Assembly: GCA_026392135.1 (NCBI GenBank)
Contig: JAPLCR010000687.1
Coordinates: 1 to 8,736 of the forward strand
Direction: 5' to 3'
DNA from: Armatimonadota bacterium
GTDB taxonomy: Bacteria; Armatimonadota; Chthonomonadetes; Chthonomonadales; Chthonomonadaceae
DNA: 8,736 bases
Within the stretch, counting starts at the first letter, position 1, and the number at the start of each line of letters is the position of its first letter. Made by a program: the position numbers and the translations under genes. The notes beneath the pieces are model-generated. The model did not search any database and was not told the origin of the DNA. It worked only from the letters and a program-made list of their open reading frames with translations. Shown here piece by piece: positions 1-6,374 of this stretch.

Positions 1-396
1 ACCGTTTGCAAACTCAGTAAAAGGGGTAGAATATCGGGCATGGGCTGAGGAGTTCCTCCGTTGTAGTTTTGTCACTTTAACGGTACTCCATAAGCCCTAC
101 TTTTTGTTACGAAACCCCGATTTTTTGGCGAAGGTATTGACCAAGAGTTAGCCTTGCTTGTTGGGGCTGGTATACCTCCCTCCGCCGTTTTACAAGCAGT
201 AACATTACGCAATGCTACCGTGTTGAGAGAAGGGAGTCGCCTCGGTTCAATCGCGGTGGGTAAACTGGCAGACATGGTGCTACTTACCGCCAACCCTTTA
301 GAAGATATCAGGAATACTCGCGCCATTCAACTGGTGATTAGAGGGGGGAAAGTCTGTTATCCATTTGAGCTACTGAAGAGGGTACCCAAAAAATGA
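1..396 (+). pseudogene. Imidazolonepropionase-like amidohydrolase, decayed C-terminal fragment
   Basis: This is the end of a metal-dependent amidohydrolase (imidazolonepropionase-like branch). It is broken, and its 5' end lies outside the window. Bases 2-148 read in frame 2 and resemble the mid-domain strand region of this family (FVTLTVLHKPYFLLRNPDF, compare the usual PTLTVLR...DP.F), then stop at 149-151. The homology continues in frame 1 from about base 127: GEGIDQELALLVGAGIPP, then LQAVTLRNA, LGSIAVGKLADMVLL and NPLEDIRNTRAIQLVIRGGKV, ending at TGA 394-396. These are the standard C-terminal blocks (LHrELelLVeAG, G.l..GkLADlvlL, NPLedI). The family normally has many tens of residues between the two parts, including the GTD aspartate metal ligand; they are absent here. 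A frame change close to the six-T run at 121-126 plus the missing segment suggests an internal deletion. A protein starting at the TTG at 154 would be only 80 residues and inactive. The C-terminal assignment is firm; the mid-domain match is moderate. Confidence 0.75.
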
Positions 397-625
397 GGGA
401 GAATAGCATCATAGAGTCCATACTCTGTGCCAAACAGGGCAGTAGCACCTCCGTTGTGATGCTGGATATCTTCAGCCGTTGTGTGGACGGCTGTTAGATA
501 TCGGAGCGAACGCCAACAACTTGGCTGATTAAAGGGATGATTTGAAATGTGGTATCTCTCGTGAAGCGTTCACCCTTTGACGAGCAAAACAGGTATGGTG
601 CTGTTGATGGATTTAGGCGTGTAGT
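393..625 (+). pseudogene. Relic of an ankyrin-repeat protein gene
   Basis: No intact gene fills 397-653, but ankyrin-like sequence is visible in shifting frames. An ATG at 393 overlaps the amidohydrolase stop (ATGA) and opens with MRENSIIESILCAKQG, similar to the first helix of many ankyrin proteins (lL.AakqGd...V..LL). That frame soon leaves the pattern and stops at about 495. In another frame, 458-529 reads GYLQPLCGRLLDIGANANNLAD and then stops. This matches the ankyrin consensus GHLEVVrLLLdaGAnvNa.d at most conserved positions. A further LLMDLG-like stretch appears at about 598-618. The stops and frame changes mean that no ankyrin protein can be made. The ATGA junction suggests it was once cotranscribed with the amidohydrolase. 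The GANAN block is good evidence; the boundaries and the last repeat are inference. Confidence 0.5.
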
Positions 626-653
626 GGCGAGCTACGGGCAGGTTGGGATAACC

Positions 654-1892
654 TTACAGCGGTGAGACGGGCGTGCCATGCCGCCTGACCTCCCAGTGCA
701 GGTGGGGACCTGTCGCCATGCCTGTCGAGCCAACCCGTGCAATCACCTGCCCGACTTTTACGCTCTGCCCTTCAGAGACGAGGAGCGCGGAGCAGTGACC
801 ATAGAGTGTAGTGACATTGTTGCCATGATCTATGATGACCGCATTTCCGTAGCCACGGTAGTAGGCGGAGAGAATCACTACACCAGAGCCAGCGGCATGA
901 ATGGGAGTTCCCGACGAGGCAGCTATGTCAACACCAGTGTGCATTTTACGGCGGTGAAGAATAGGGTGGAAACGTGAACCAAAGCCCGACACAATTCGAC
1001 CATTGACGGGCATTCGGAACGATCCACGCCACTCTGGGAGTTCGGATTTTGGAAGAGGAGTGGTATCTCCAGACTTTTGCCGCTGTTTAGCGGCGAGCAT
1101 TGCTTGTCGTTCAATTTCGCGCCTTCGGTGCAGAACAGAGGAGAGTTGGCGTACGCGGTCTGTCATATCCGCCGCTGCCTCTTCTAGTTCGTCTAGCTCG
1201 TCTTGTGCCTCTTGGTGAAGCTCCTGCGCTCCTACAAGAAGAACCCTCTGCTCCTGACGCTCCTCTGCGTACTCCTGTTTCTGCTGCTCAAACTCGTCGG
1301 CGAGGGTTTTTGCCCGGTGCTGTTGCTCTTCCAGTGCCTGCTTATCCGCTTTGATTTGTGCGACATCTTGCTTCACGCCCTCAATGAGTTCCGTATCGCT
1401 TAACACAAGTTGGCGCACGTACTGACTTCGTGAAAGCAGGTCAGTGAGAGAGCGTGACTGAATCAATACCTGCGTATAGGTGGTCTGGCTACGGGCGTAG
1501 TTGTCGCGCAGTCGGCGGGCAAGTAGGCTTTTTCTCTGTGTGAGCCGTATCTGTGTGTCGCTTAGGCGTGTTATCACAGCATCGTGTTCCGCGCCCAATT
1601 TCCGCATTTGGACTGTAATCTTGTTGAGGCGTGCTTTTGTTTTGTTGAGGCGTGCCTCTAGGTCGTGGATATTTTCAGAGTACTGCCGCTCTTTTACTTG
1701 GACGACTTTGATTTTGTGTTGGACGGCGTTCATCTTCTTTTTCACGCCCTTCAACTTATTTCCAATCTGCCCCAACTTCTCCTGTGCGGTTTTTGCCTCT
1801 GCTGCGGAGACCGTTTTAGGTGGCTTTGCCGTCAAGGGGGAGGGGCAAAAAAGCGTAAACGTAAGTGTTAAGAGTATTTTACTTGTTCTCAT
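654..1892 (-). CDS. EnvC-like murein hydrolase with LytM/M23 domain, FtsEX partner
   Basis: This is a secreted peptidoglycan hydrolase or hydrolase activator of 412 residues. Residues 1-22 are a signal peptide (MRTSK, hydrophobic ILLTLTFTLF, then SPLTA). Residues 31-270 are highly charged and coiled-coil, with the family block ARRLRDNY...SLTDLLSRSQYVRQL at about 125-161. Residues 292-412 are a LytM domain. Its zinc and catalytic residues are all present: H318 and D322 (HTGVD), H366 (YGH), and H397 and H399 (HLHWE). E. coli EnvC is degenerate at this site and only activates amidases, so this protein may cleave peptide cross-links itself. The ATG at 1892 was chosen because it begins the signal peptide and lies 7 bases after the ftsX stop. 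The longer reading from 1961 would put 23 non-signal residues in front and overlap ftsX. No strong Shine-Dalgarno is seen, which fits translational coupling. It lies last in the ftsE-ftsX operon. A CwlO/PcsB-like role in cell elongation is the alternative to division. Confidence 0.9.
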   Translation of the reverse strand: MRTSKILLTLTFTLFCPSPLTAKPPKTVSAAEAKTAQEKLGQIGNKLKGVKKKMNAVQHKIKVVQVKERQYSENIHDLEARLNKTKARLNKITVQMRKLGAEHDAVITRLSDTQIRLTQRKSLLARRLRDNYARSQTTYTQVLIQSRSLTDLLSRSQYVRQLVLSDTELIEGVKQDVAQIKADKQALEEQQHRAKTLADEFEQQKQEYAEERQEQRVLLVGAQELHQEAQDELDELEEAAADMTDRVRQLSSVLHRRREIERQAMLAAKQRQKSGDTTPLPKSELPEWRGSFRMPVNGRIVSGFGSRFHPILHRRKMHTGVDIAASSGTPIHAAGSGVVILSAYYRGYGNAVIIDHGNNVTTLYGHCSALLVSEGQSVKVGQVIARVGSTGMATGPHLHWEVRRHGTPVSPL

Positions 1893-1899
1893 AGTTGTC

Positions 1900-2736
1900 T
1901 CAGGAAACGGCGAATGGCATGATGGCTTCCGAGTATTCCAAGAAAGGCGAGGGTACCTCACCTGAAAGTGGAGAGTGTACGGATGTTACAAATTGTGAGA
2001 CAAGGTGCCCTGCAAACAGCATTAAGCCGCCTGCGATGACTCCTCCCATCAGTCCATGAAACAGCCCTTCAAGAAGTAGGGGGAGGCGAATAAACCAGGG
2101 GGTGGCACCGACCATTTGCATAATGAGTATCTCTTTTTTACGCGCGAAGACTGTCAGCCGGATGGTGTTATGAATGATAAAGAGCGTGGCGATGAACAGC
2201 CCTACCGCAAGCCCCCCGCCGATAACGCGAATGACGCGTGAAAGGTTGATAAGGTTTCTCACCTCTTCTCCTGCATCAAGCACTTTATCTATGTTTGGGT
2301 ATTCGTCCTTATCACGGAGGCTTTGGGCGAATTGGCTTACCTGCGAAGCCTCTTTCAGCTCTACTTCCAACTTGTCCATGAGCGGGTTTTCGTCGAGGGC
2401 ACTGGTAAGGACTGGCTGGTTCTCTTCCATCATCTTCCACGCTTCTTCACGTGTTACCAAAGTCACCTCTTTAACTTCGGGCTTTTTGTGTAGTTCTTCG
2501 AGTAAATCTTGTGCTTTACTGCGTTCTGCTTTGGGCGGTAAGAAGACATCAATGCGATTGAACTTCTCAGGCTGAGAACGGGCAAACTCACTCATGCGGA
2601 AAGTTGTCCATAGTGTGCCACCCAAGACGGTAAGCGCGATAGTCACTGTACCTAGAGCGGCAAGCGACATCAGCCCGTTGCGGCGAATATTGCGCCCAGC
2701 TTCACCAATAAGGAACGTGAGGCTGCCGAATATCAT
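1900..2736 (-). CDS. ftsX: Cell division protein FtsX, membrane subunit of FtsEX; possibly short of TM4
   Basis: FtsX is the permease-like subunit of FtsEX. It transports nothing but carries the ATPase cycle of FtsE to a cell-wall hydrolase outside the membrane. The protein has 278 residues: a cytoplasmic N-terminus with RRN (18-20), TM1 at about 22-46, an extracytoplasmic domain at 47-167, TM2 at about 168-192, the conserved cytoplasmic block ARKKEILIMQMVGATPWFI (198-216), and TM3 at about 219-246. The family usually has a fourth membrane helix after a short outer loop and about 300 residues. Here the chain ends LEYSEAIMPFAVS with no fourth hydrophobic segment. I checked the other two minus-strand frames past the stop: one soon hits stops, and the other is the start of the downstream hydrolase. 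The ATG at 2734-2736 overlaps the ftsE stop (ATGA) and has an AGGAGGA Shine-Dalgarno, so the start is firm. Confidence 0.95.
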   Translation of the reverse strand: MIFGSLTFLIGEAGRNIRRNGLMSLAALGTVTIALTVLGGTLWTTFRMSEFARSQPEKFNRIDVFLPPKAERSKAQDLLEELHKKPEVKEVTLVTREEAWKMMEENQPVLTSALDENPLMDKLEVELKEASQVSQFAQSLRDKDEYPNIDKVLDAGEEVRNLINLSRVIRVIGGGLAVGLFIATLFIIHNTIRLTVFARKKEILIMQMVGATPWFIRLPLLLEGLFHGLMGGVIAGGLMLFAGHLVSQFVTSVHSPLSGEVPSPFLEYSEAIMPFAVS

Positions 2737-3437
2737 GCGGTCTCCTCCTGCGCTTCGGTGGCGCGGTAGTTCCCCACCACCTCATCACGCACTAAGCCGC
2801 CCTGATCAAACGCGATAACGCGCCTTTGCAAGAAGTCCACTACGGCTTGATCATGTGTTGCAATAATTACAGTTGTGCCACGCAGGTTGATATGGTTCAG
2901 GAGTTGCATTATTCCAAGGGAGGTTTCTGGGTCGAGGTTGCCTGTAGGTTCGTCGGCAAGAAGTAAAAAAGGCTCATTGACAAGTGCGCGGGCAATAGCA
3001 ACGCGTTGCTGTTCTCCCCCAGATAACTGGTTCGGGAAAGCATCAGGGCGGTGCGACATAGCAACGAGGTCAAGGACGTAAGGAACTTGGCGGCGAATAG
3101 TTTGGCGGGATGCACCTGTGACCTGTAGGGCAAACGCTACATTTTCGTAGACGGTTTTGTTGGGGAGTAGCCCGAAGTCCTGGAACACGATGCCAATCTT
3201 GCGACGGTAGGCAGGGAGGTCGTGTAGTGGGAGGCTACTGAGGTCTTGCCCACTTACTTTAACGGTGCCTTCCGTGGCGGTCTCCTCTCTGGAGAGGAGC
3301 TTTAGGAGCGTAGACTTACCCGCGCCCGTAGTCCCTACGACGAAAACGAACTCACCCTTGTCTATCTTGAGTTGGACATTGGAGAGCGCACGCCAACCGT
3401 TGGAGTAGGTTACACCGACTCCCTTCAAATCGATCAT
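2733..3437 (-). CDS. ftsE: Cell division ATP-binding protein FtsE
   Basis: FtsE is the cytoplasmic ATPase of the FtsEX complex. ATP binding and hydrolysis drive FtsX to switch its outer partner hydrolase on and off. The 234-residue protein has a complete ABC nucleotide-binding domain: Walker A GTTGAGKST (35-43), Q-loop Q86 in VFQDFGLLPNKTVYENVAFAL, signature LSGGEQQ (138-144), Walker B LLLADEP (158-164) with catalytic E163, D-loop at 167-170, and H-loop H195. The length fits FtsE (about 220-235). The phrases FQDFGLLPNKTVYENVAF and LADEPTGNLDP are typical of FtsE. The ATG at 3435-3437 follows a GAGG about 9-10 bases upstream on the minus strand. It is first in the operon and overlaps ftsX by 4 bases. 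No convincing promoter was found in the 100 bases before the start. Confidence 0.97.
   Translation of the reverse strand: MIDLKGVGVTYSNGWRALSNVQLKIDKGEFVFVVGTTGAGKSTLLKLLSREETATEGTVKVSGQDLSSLPLHDLPAYRRKIGIVFQDFGLLPNKTVYENVAFALQVTGASRQTIRRQVPYVLDLVAMSHRPDAFPNQLSGGEQQRVAIARALVNEPFLLLADEPTGNLDPETSLGIMQLLNHINLRGTTVIIATHDQAVVDFLQRRVIAFDQGGLVRDEVVGNYRATEAQEETA
2743..2749 (-). promoter_or_regulatory. Shine-Dalgarno of ftsX
   Basis: AGGAGGA on the minus strand, ending 6 bases before the ftsX ATG and lying inside the last codons of ftsE. A near-perfect ribosome site combined with the ATGA overlap indicates coupled, stoichiometric translation of the two subunits. Confidence 0.8.
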
Positions 3438-3540
3438 GATTACGAACCTCGTTTTAAGAAAAAACTTGTGTACCCTATCTACCCGATTCCCATTTTGGGA
3501 TTCAGGGGCAGACAGCTAGTGTACTATCAAAAAGCGGTTT

Positions 3541-3588
3541 ATGACAGTCTCCAAAGTATTGCGACCAGCCGGAACTGGAGGCTGTCAT
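3541..3588. repeat. Inverted repeat, 12-base arms, 24-base loop
   Basis: ATGACAGTCTCC at 3541-3552 pairs with GGAGGCTGTCAT at 3577-3588. Eleven of twelve positions are complementary, and the twelfth would be a G·U pair in a + strand transcript. A shorter CCAG/CTGG pair (3565-3568, 3575-3578) overlaps the loop. Neither side has a run of T directly after the stem, so a classic terminator is unlikely. It lies 104 bases upstream of ftsE and could be an operator or a leader RNA structure. Confidence 0.65.
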
Positions 3589-3615
3589 GTTTACAATATC
3601 AGTATACCAAATCGA

Positions 3616-3639
3616 ACACACTCGTTTGGAGGAGTGTGT
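3616..3639. repeat. Inverted repeat, perfect 8-base arms, 8-base loop
   Basis: ACACACTC (3616-3623) and GAGTGTGT (3632-3639) are perfect reverse complements around an 8-base loop. It lies 27 bases from the 3541-3588 inverted repeat. No T-run follows on either strand. Confidence 0.6.
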
Positions 3640-3690
3640 ACCCAAAGAGGCAAAAATAGTACCTTGCATCATCTGATATTTCTTACGTGC

Positions 3691-3929
3691 GGCGTGATAC
3701 AAAATAAGTTCGCCGCTCCCGCTCAGAAAATATGCCCACGCCATCTTGGGGTAATGGAGGCGAAAGCAGAGAGTAGCGCATACGGTGCATAGAAAACAAC
3801 ACACAGGTGAGGATTCGTGCTTGAGGCACCCCTACGTACTCCCCACCTATCTTACCTGATGGTTATGGAAAAAGAAGGACACGCCAACCTTCGCGCCGAA
3901 CTTTCCGTCTGTGATGCTTGTATCACGCC
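3691..3929. repeat. Perfect 12-base inverted repeat pair flanking 215 bases
   Basis: GGCGTGATACAA (3691-3702) is the exact reverse complement of TTGTATCACGCC (3918-3929). There is no obvious target-site duplication outside the arms (left flank ACGTGC, right flank ATCCCG) and no gene inside, so a miniature transposable element is not supported. Both arms contain the GTGAT half-site of the palindrome at 3911-3926, so a shared protein-binding site is the more economical reading. Confidence 0.5.
3911..3926. promoter_or_regulatory. Candidate operator palindrome upstream of the esterase
   Basis: GTGAT-N6-ATCAC is a perfect palindrome ending 30 bases before the esterase ATG and 16 bases before its Shine-Dalgarno. 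A third copy of the half-site lies at 3694-3698. Spacing differs from CRP (TGTGA-N6-TCACA) and FNR (TTGAT-N4-ATCAA), so no regulator can be named. The operator role is inferred from symmetry and position only. Confidence 0.4.
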
Positions 3930-3942
3930 ATCCCGTTTTCTG

Positions 3943-3948
3943 AAGGAG
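3943..3948 (+). promoter_or_regulatory. Shine-Dalgarno that fixes the esterase start
   Basis: AAGGAG lies 8 bases before the ATG at 3957. It decides for this start over an in-frame TTG at 3918, which would put the ribosome site inside the coding region and give an extension unlike the family. Confidence 0.8.
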
Positions 3949-3956
3949 ATACTGTT

Positions 3957-4916
3957 ATGCCGCTCGTTGATATGCCGCTTGATCAGCTCTATGAGTATCG
4001 AGGGCGCAACCCCCGCCCGCACGATATGGAGGAGTACTGGGATTCTGCCCTTGCTGAGATGCACGCGTTAGACCCGCAGGTGGAGCTTGTTCCCTACTCT
4101 TTGAAGTCGAGTTTTGCTGAGTGTTTTCACCTCTACTTTACAGGTGTGGGAGGAGCGCGAGTCCATGCGAAGTACCTACGCCCTAAGAGTTCACCAGAGC
4201 CTCACCCCGCTGTGGTGATGTTTCATGGCTACACGGGCAGTAGCGGTGACTGGGCAGAGAAGCTGAGCTACGTTTCGCAGGGTTACTCTGTTGCGGCATT
4301 GGATTATCGTGGTCAAGGGGGACTCTCTGAGGACAGCGGCACGGTAAGAGGCACGACTTTTAAGGGACATATTATTCGTGGGCTGGACGATGCGCCTGAG
4401 AAGTTGCTGTTCCGTTCGATTTTTCTGGATACCGCTCAGCTTGCCCGAATAGTGATGGCGCTACCGGAGGTAGACGGTGGGCGTGTTGGAGCGACAGGTG
4501 GTTCTCAGGGCGGCGCGTTGACTTTGGCGTGTGCGGCTCTGGAGCCTCGCATCAAAAAGGCGGCTCCGGTCTTCCCCTTCCTTTGCGACTATAAGCGGGT
4601 ATGGGAGATGGATTTAGCGTCGGGAGCTTATGAGGAGTTGAAGACTTTCTTCCGACAGTTCGACCCACTCCACGAGCGCGAAGAGGAGATTTGGACTCGT
4701 CTAGGCTATATTGACAATCAGCATTTGGCGCACCGCATTCGTGCGGAGGTGCTTATGCCGGTGGGTTTGATGGATACGATATGCCCTCCTTCTACGCAGT
4801 TTTCGGCGTACAATCGTATCCACTCTAAAAAGAGCCTTCTGATATATCCAGATTTTGGACATGAAGGGCTCCCGGGCGTGAATGACAAGATATTCGACTT
4901 TCTGTCGGACTTGTAG
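3957..4916 (+). CDS. CE7-family acetylxylan esterase / cephalosporin-C deacetylase
   Basis: This is an alpha/beta-hydrolase that removes acetyl groups from short xylo-oligosaccharides and other acetylated small molecules. It is 319 residues long, almost the same as the Bacillus subtilis enzyme (318). The CE7 signature motifs are in place: RGQ (118-120), GGSQG with nucleophile S183 (181-185), D273 (LMDTICPP) and HE with catalytic H302 (302-303). Their positions closely parallel the B. subtilis triad (S181, D269, H298). HGYTGSSGDW (90-99) carries the oxyanion-hole tyrosine Y92. The N-terminus (MPLVDMPLDQLYEYRGRNPRP) is the usual CE7 start, and there is no signal peptide, so the enzyme is cytoplasmic and probably acts on imported sugars. 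It is a single-gene unit, divergent from ftsE and converging on the M16 pair. Natural substrate cannot be told from sequence. Confidence 0.93.
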   Translation: MPLVDMPLDQLYEYRGRNPRPHDMEEYWDSALAEMHALDPQVELVPYSLKSSFAECFHLYFTGVGGARVHAKYLRPKSSPEPHPAVVMFHGYTGSSGDWAEKLSYVSQGYSVAALDYRGQGGLSEDSGTVRGTTFKGHIIRGLDDAPEKLLFRSIFLDTAQLARIVMALPEVDGGRVGATGGSQGGALTLACAALEPRIKKAAPVFPFLCDYKRVWEMDLASGAYEELKTFFRQFDPLHEREEEIWTRLGYIDNQHLAHRIRAEVLMPVGLMDTICPPSTQFSAYNRIHSKKSLLIYPDFGHEGLPGVNDKIFDFLSDL

Positions 4917-4937
4917 AAGAGCGGTGTGAGATATGGC

Positions 4938-4950
4938 GGCTTGCGAAGCC
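4938..4950. terminator. Weak hairpin between convergent genes
   Basis: GGCTT-GCG-AAGCC is a perfect 5-base stem, possibly extended across a 2-base internal loop by ATG/CAT. It sits in the 105-base gap where the esterase and the M16 operon converge, the right place for a terminator. There is no T-run on either side, so intrinsic termination would be weak. Confidence 0.3.
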
Positions 4951-5021
4951 TTCATCCCCAAAGGCGGACTCCAAGTGACTTTTGTCGAGGTTTAGCAAAG
5001 GGCTATTGCGAAACGAAGTTG

Positions 5022-6374
5022 CTACTGTGGGGATGGAGGTTTCGGCTGCACAATTCCGAGTGTTGCTTTTCCTAAATAGGTTTTCGCGACACTGGCGACA
5101 CCCTCTTTTGTTACGTGGAGGATTCGGTCTGGAAGCTCCTTGTCCAGAGGGTTGGCAATGCTCATTACCTCATACCACCCTAACAGAACTGCTTTGTCGA
5201 GTACGCGCTCATGGGCAAGGGCAAGTCTACCTAGCGCAATCTGTTTGGCGCGGTTTAGCTCGCTATCGGGGATGGGTTGTGTGATGATTCTGTTTATTTC
5301 TTCTTGTATTTGAGTGCAAACCTGCTCTGGAGTGGGCTGCTTGCCCTTTGTGTGGGAGTTTGTGTCCCACTGTACCTGCGCTATCAGGTGTTCGCCGTAG
5401 TGCGGAAAGAAGGTCACTCCAGTCTCATAGCCTAGCCCCTGCTCTTCGCGAAAGTGACGTAGTAGGCGAGACTGATACCCTAACCCTAGGAGAGCTTGAA
5501 GGGTGAGGAAGTCAGGGTATTCTGTGCTTGTAACACTGGGTGCTGGCATGGAGAGAAGAGCATAGGCGATGCTGTTTCTACTTAAAACAGTGACCGTTGG
5601 AAGAGTTTGCGGCAGTTTGGTTGGCTCCATGGGTGGCTCTTCCCTTTTAGTAGGCGGAGAGCCGCGTCGGATTTCAAAGAGGTTGTTATCGAAAGTGCGA
5701 TAGGCTTTGGTGGGTTCAAAGTGCCCGGTTACAGACAGCACGATGTTTTCTATTGTGAACTGCTTGAGGAAGTAGTTCTTGACTTGCTGTGGTGTAATGC
5801 GCTCTATCTCTTGGGGGTTCCATTCGGGGGTTTGGTTCGCCAATCGTGTGAGTTCGTAACGCAGACTCTCATAGGGGTTTGCTTTCCGCTCCTTCGCTTC
5901 GCGTGTAATCTGTGTGCGGGCACGTGTGAGTGCGTCTTCCGAGTACTCTGCGTTTCGGAGTGCCTCGCCTATGAGGTAGGCGGTTTCGGAAATCTGCTCT
6001 GGAACCGTGAGGCAGGTGATGACCAAAAACTGCGGTGTGACCTGTATATCAAGGCTACCCCCCACGCGCTTGACAGAGAGGCTGACAGAATCGAAGGAGC
6101 GGTTGAGACTGCCGAAGAAGAGAGCACGCCCTGCCAACTCTTGAAGGCAAGCGGTTTTGCTGTCGTTAGGTCTGTGCCATTTTACAAAAACGGCAACTCC
6201 TATGAAGTCGGCGGAGGGCGTTGGGGTCAGCAGTATACGAATACCATTTGAGAGTGCTTTCGACTCGGTTTCGGCACTGCAAGGTGCTAGGGTAAGGAGA
6301 AGGCAAAGGACAATTAGAGGTGTTGCATAGGTTTGCTGATTTGCAAATCGCAACAGGGCGTGAACTATTCTCAT
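5022..6374 (-). CDS. M16B peptidase-like protein, non-catalytic subunit
   Basis: This is a 450-residue secreted member of the M16B zinc-peptidase family that lacks the active site. Residues 1-34 are a signal peptide with a hydrophobic core PLIVLCLLLTLA, probably cut after CSA. In the first M16 domain the zinc motif HxxEH is replaced by CLQEL (76-80). The second M16 domain is well kept and has FREEQGLGY, with R309 and Y316 forming the Arg/Tyr pair that binds the peptide backbone in this family. This is the usual make-up of the inactive half of bacterial M16B heterodimers, so it should form a clam-shell with the product of the gene at 6371-7693. The ATG overlaps that gene's stop (ATGA), and GTGGAG lies about 9 bases upstream, indicating coupled translation. 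It probably acts outside the cytoplasmic membrane on peptides or small unfolded proteins; the substrate is unknown. Confidence 0.92.
   Translation of the reverse strand: MRIVHALLRFANQQTYATPLIVLCLLLTLAPCSAETESKALSNGIRILLTPTPSADFIGVAVFVKWHRPNDSKTACLQELAGRALFFGSLNRSFDSVSLSVKRVGGSLDIQVTPQFLVITCLTVPEQISETAYLIGEALRNAEYSEDALTRARTQITREAKERKANPYESLRYELTRLANQTPEWNPQEIERITPQQVKNYFLKQFTIENIVLSVTGHFEPTKAYRTFDNNLFEIRRGSPPTKREEPPMEPTKLPQTLPTVTVLSRNSIAYALLSMPAPSVTSTEYPDFLTLQALLGLGYQSRLLRHFREEQGLGYETGVTFFPHYGEHLIAQVQWDTNSHTKGKQPTPEQVCTQIQEEINRIITQPIPDSELNRAKQIALGRLALAHERVLDKAVLLGWYEVMSIANPLDKELPDRILHVTKEGVASVAKTYLGKATLGIVQPKPPSPQ

Larger units (their letters stand above)
3438..3956. other. 519-base divergent intergenic region, no convincing gene
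   Basis: This region separates the divergent ftsE and esterase starts. Several open frames of 70-100 codons cross it, for example 3502-3804 on the minus strand with a GTG start. None has a recognisable domain, a signal peptide or a good ribosome site, so I treat them as chance. It holds two hairpin-forming inverted repeats (3541-3588, 3616-3639), a 12-base separated inverted repeat (3691-3702 with 3918-3929) and a palindrome just before the esterase. No textbook sigma70 promoter stands out in either direction. The region could also hold an unrecognised small RNA or a degraded gene. Confidence 0.6.

Noticed and set aside
154..396. An 80-residue stand-alone protein from the TTG at 154
   Set aside because: It is only the C-terminal tail of an amidohydrolase, without the metal ligands and without a ribosome site.
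640..654. AGGTT-N5-AACCT as terminator of the ftsEX operon
   Set aside because: The stem is only 5 A/T-rich pairs, overlaps the stop codon and has no following T-run on the minus strand.
1893..1961. A longer hydrolase start at 1961
   Set aside because: It would place 23 non-hydrophobic residues before an obvious signal peptide and overlap ftsX by about 60 bases. The ATG at 1892 fits the operon spacing.
3502..3804. A 100-codon minus-strand open frame in the ftsE upstream region
   Set aside because: It has a GTG start, no clear ribosome site and no recognisable domain, and it covers the inverted repeats. Opposite-strand open frames of similar length overlap it, so it is probably chance.
3691..3929. 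A miniature inverted-repeat transposable element bounded by 12-base repeats
   Set aside because: There is no target-site duplication, and the right arm is explained equally well by an operator palindrome.
5607..6251. A 214-codon plus-strand open frame
   Set aside because: It is antisense to the M16 gene at 5022-6374, whose homology is clear, and its translation is rich in unusual residues with no domain.
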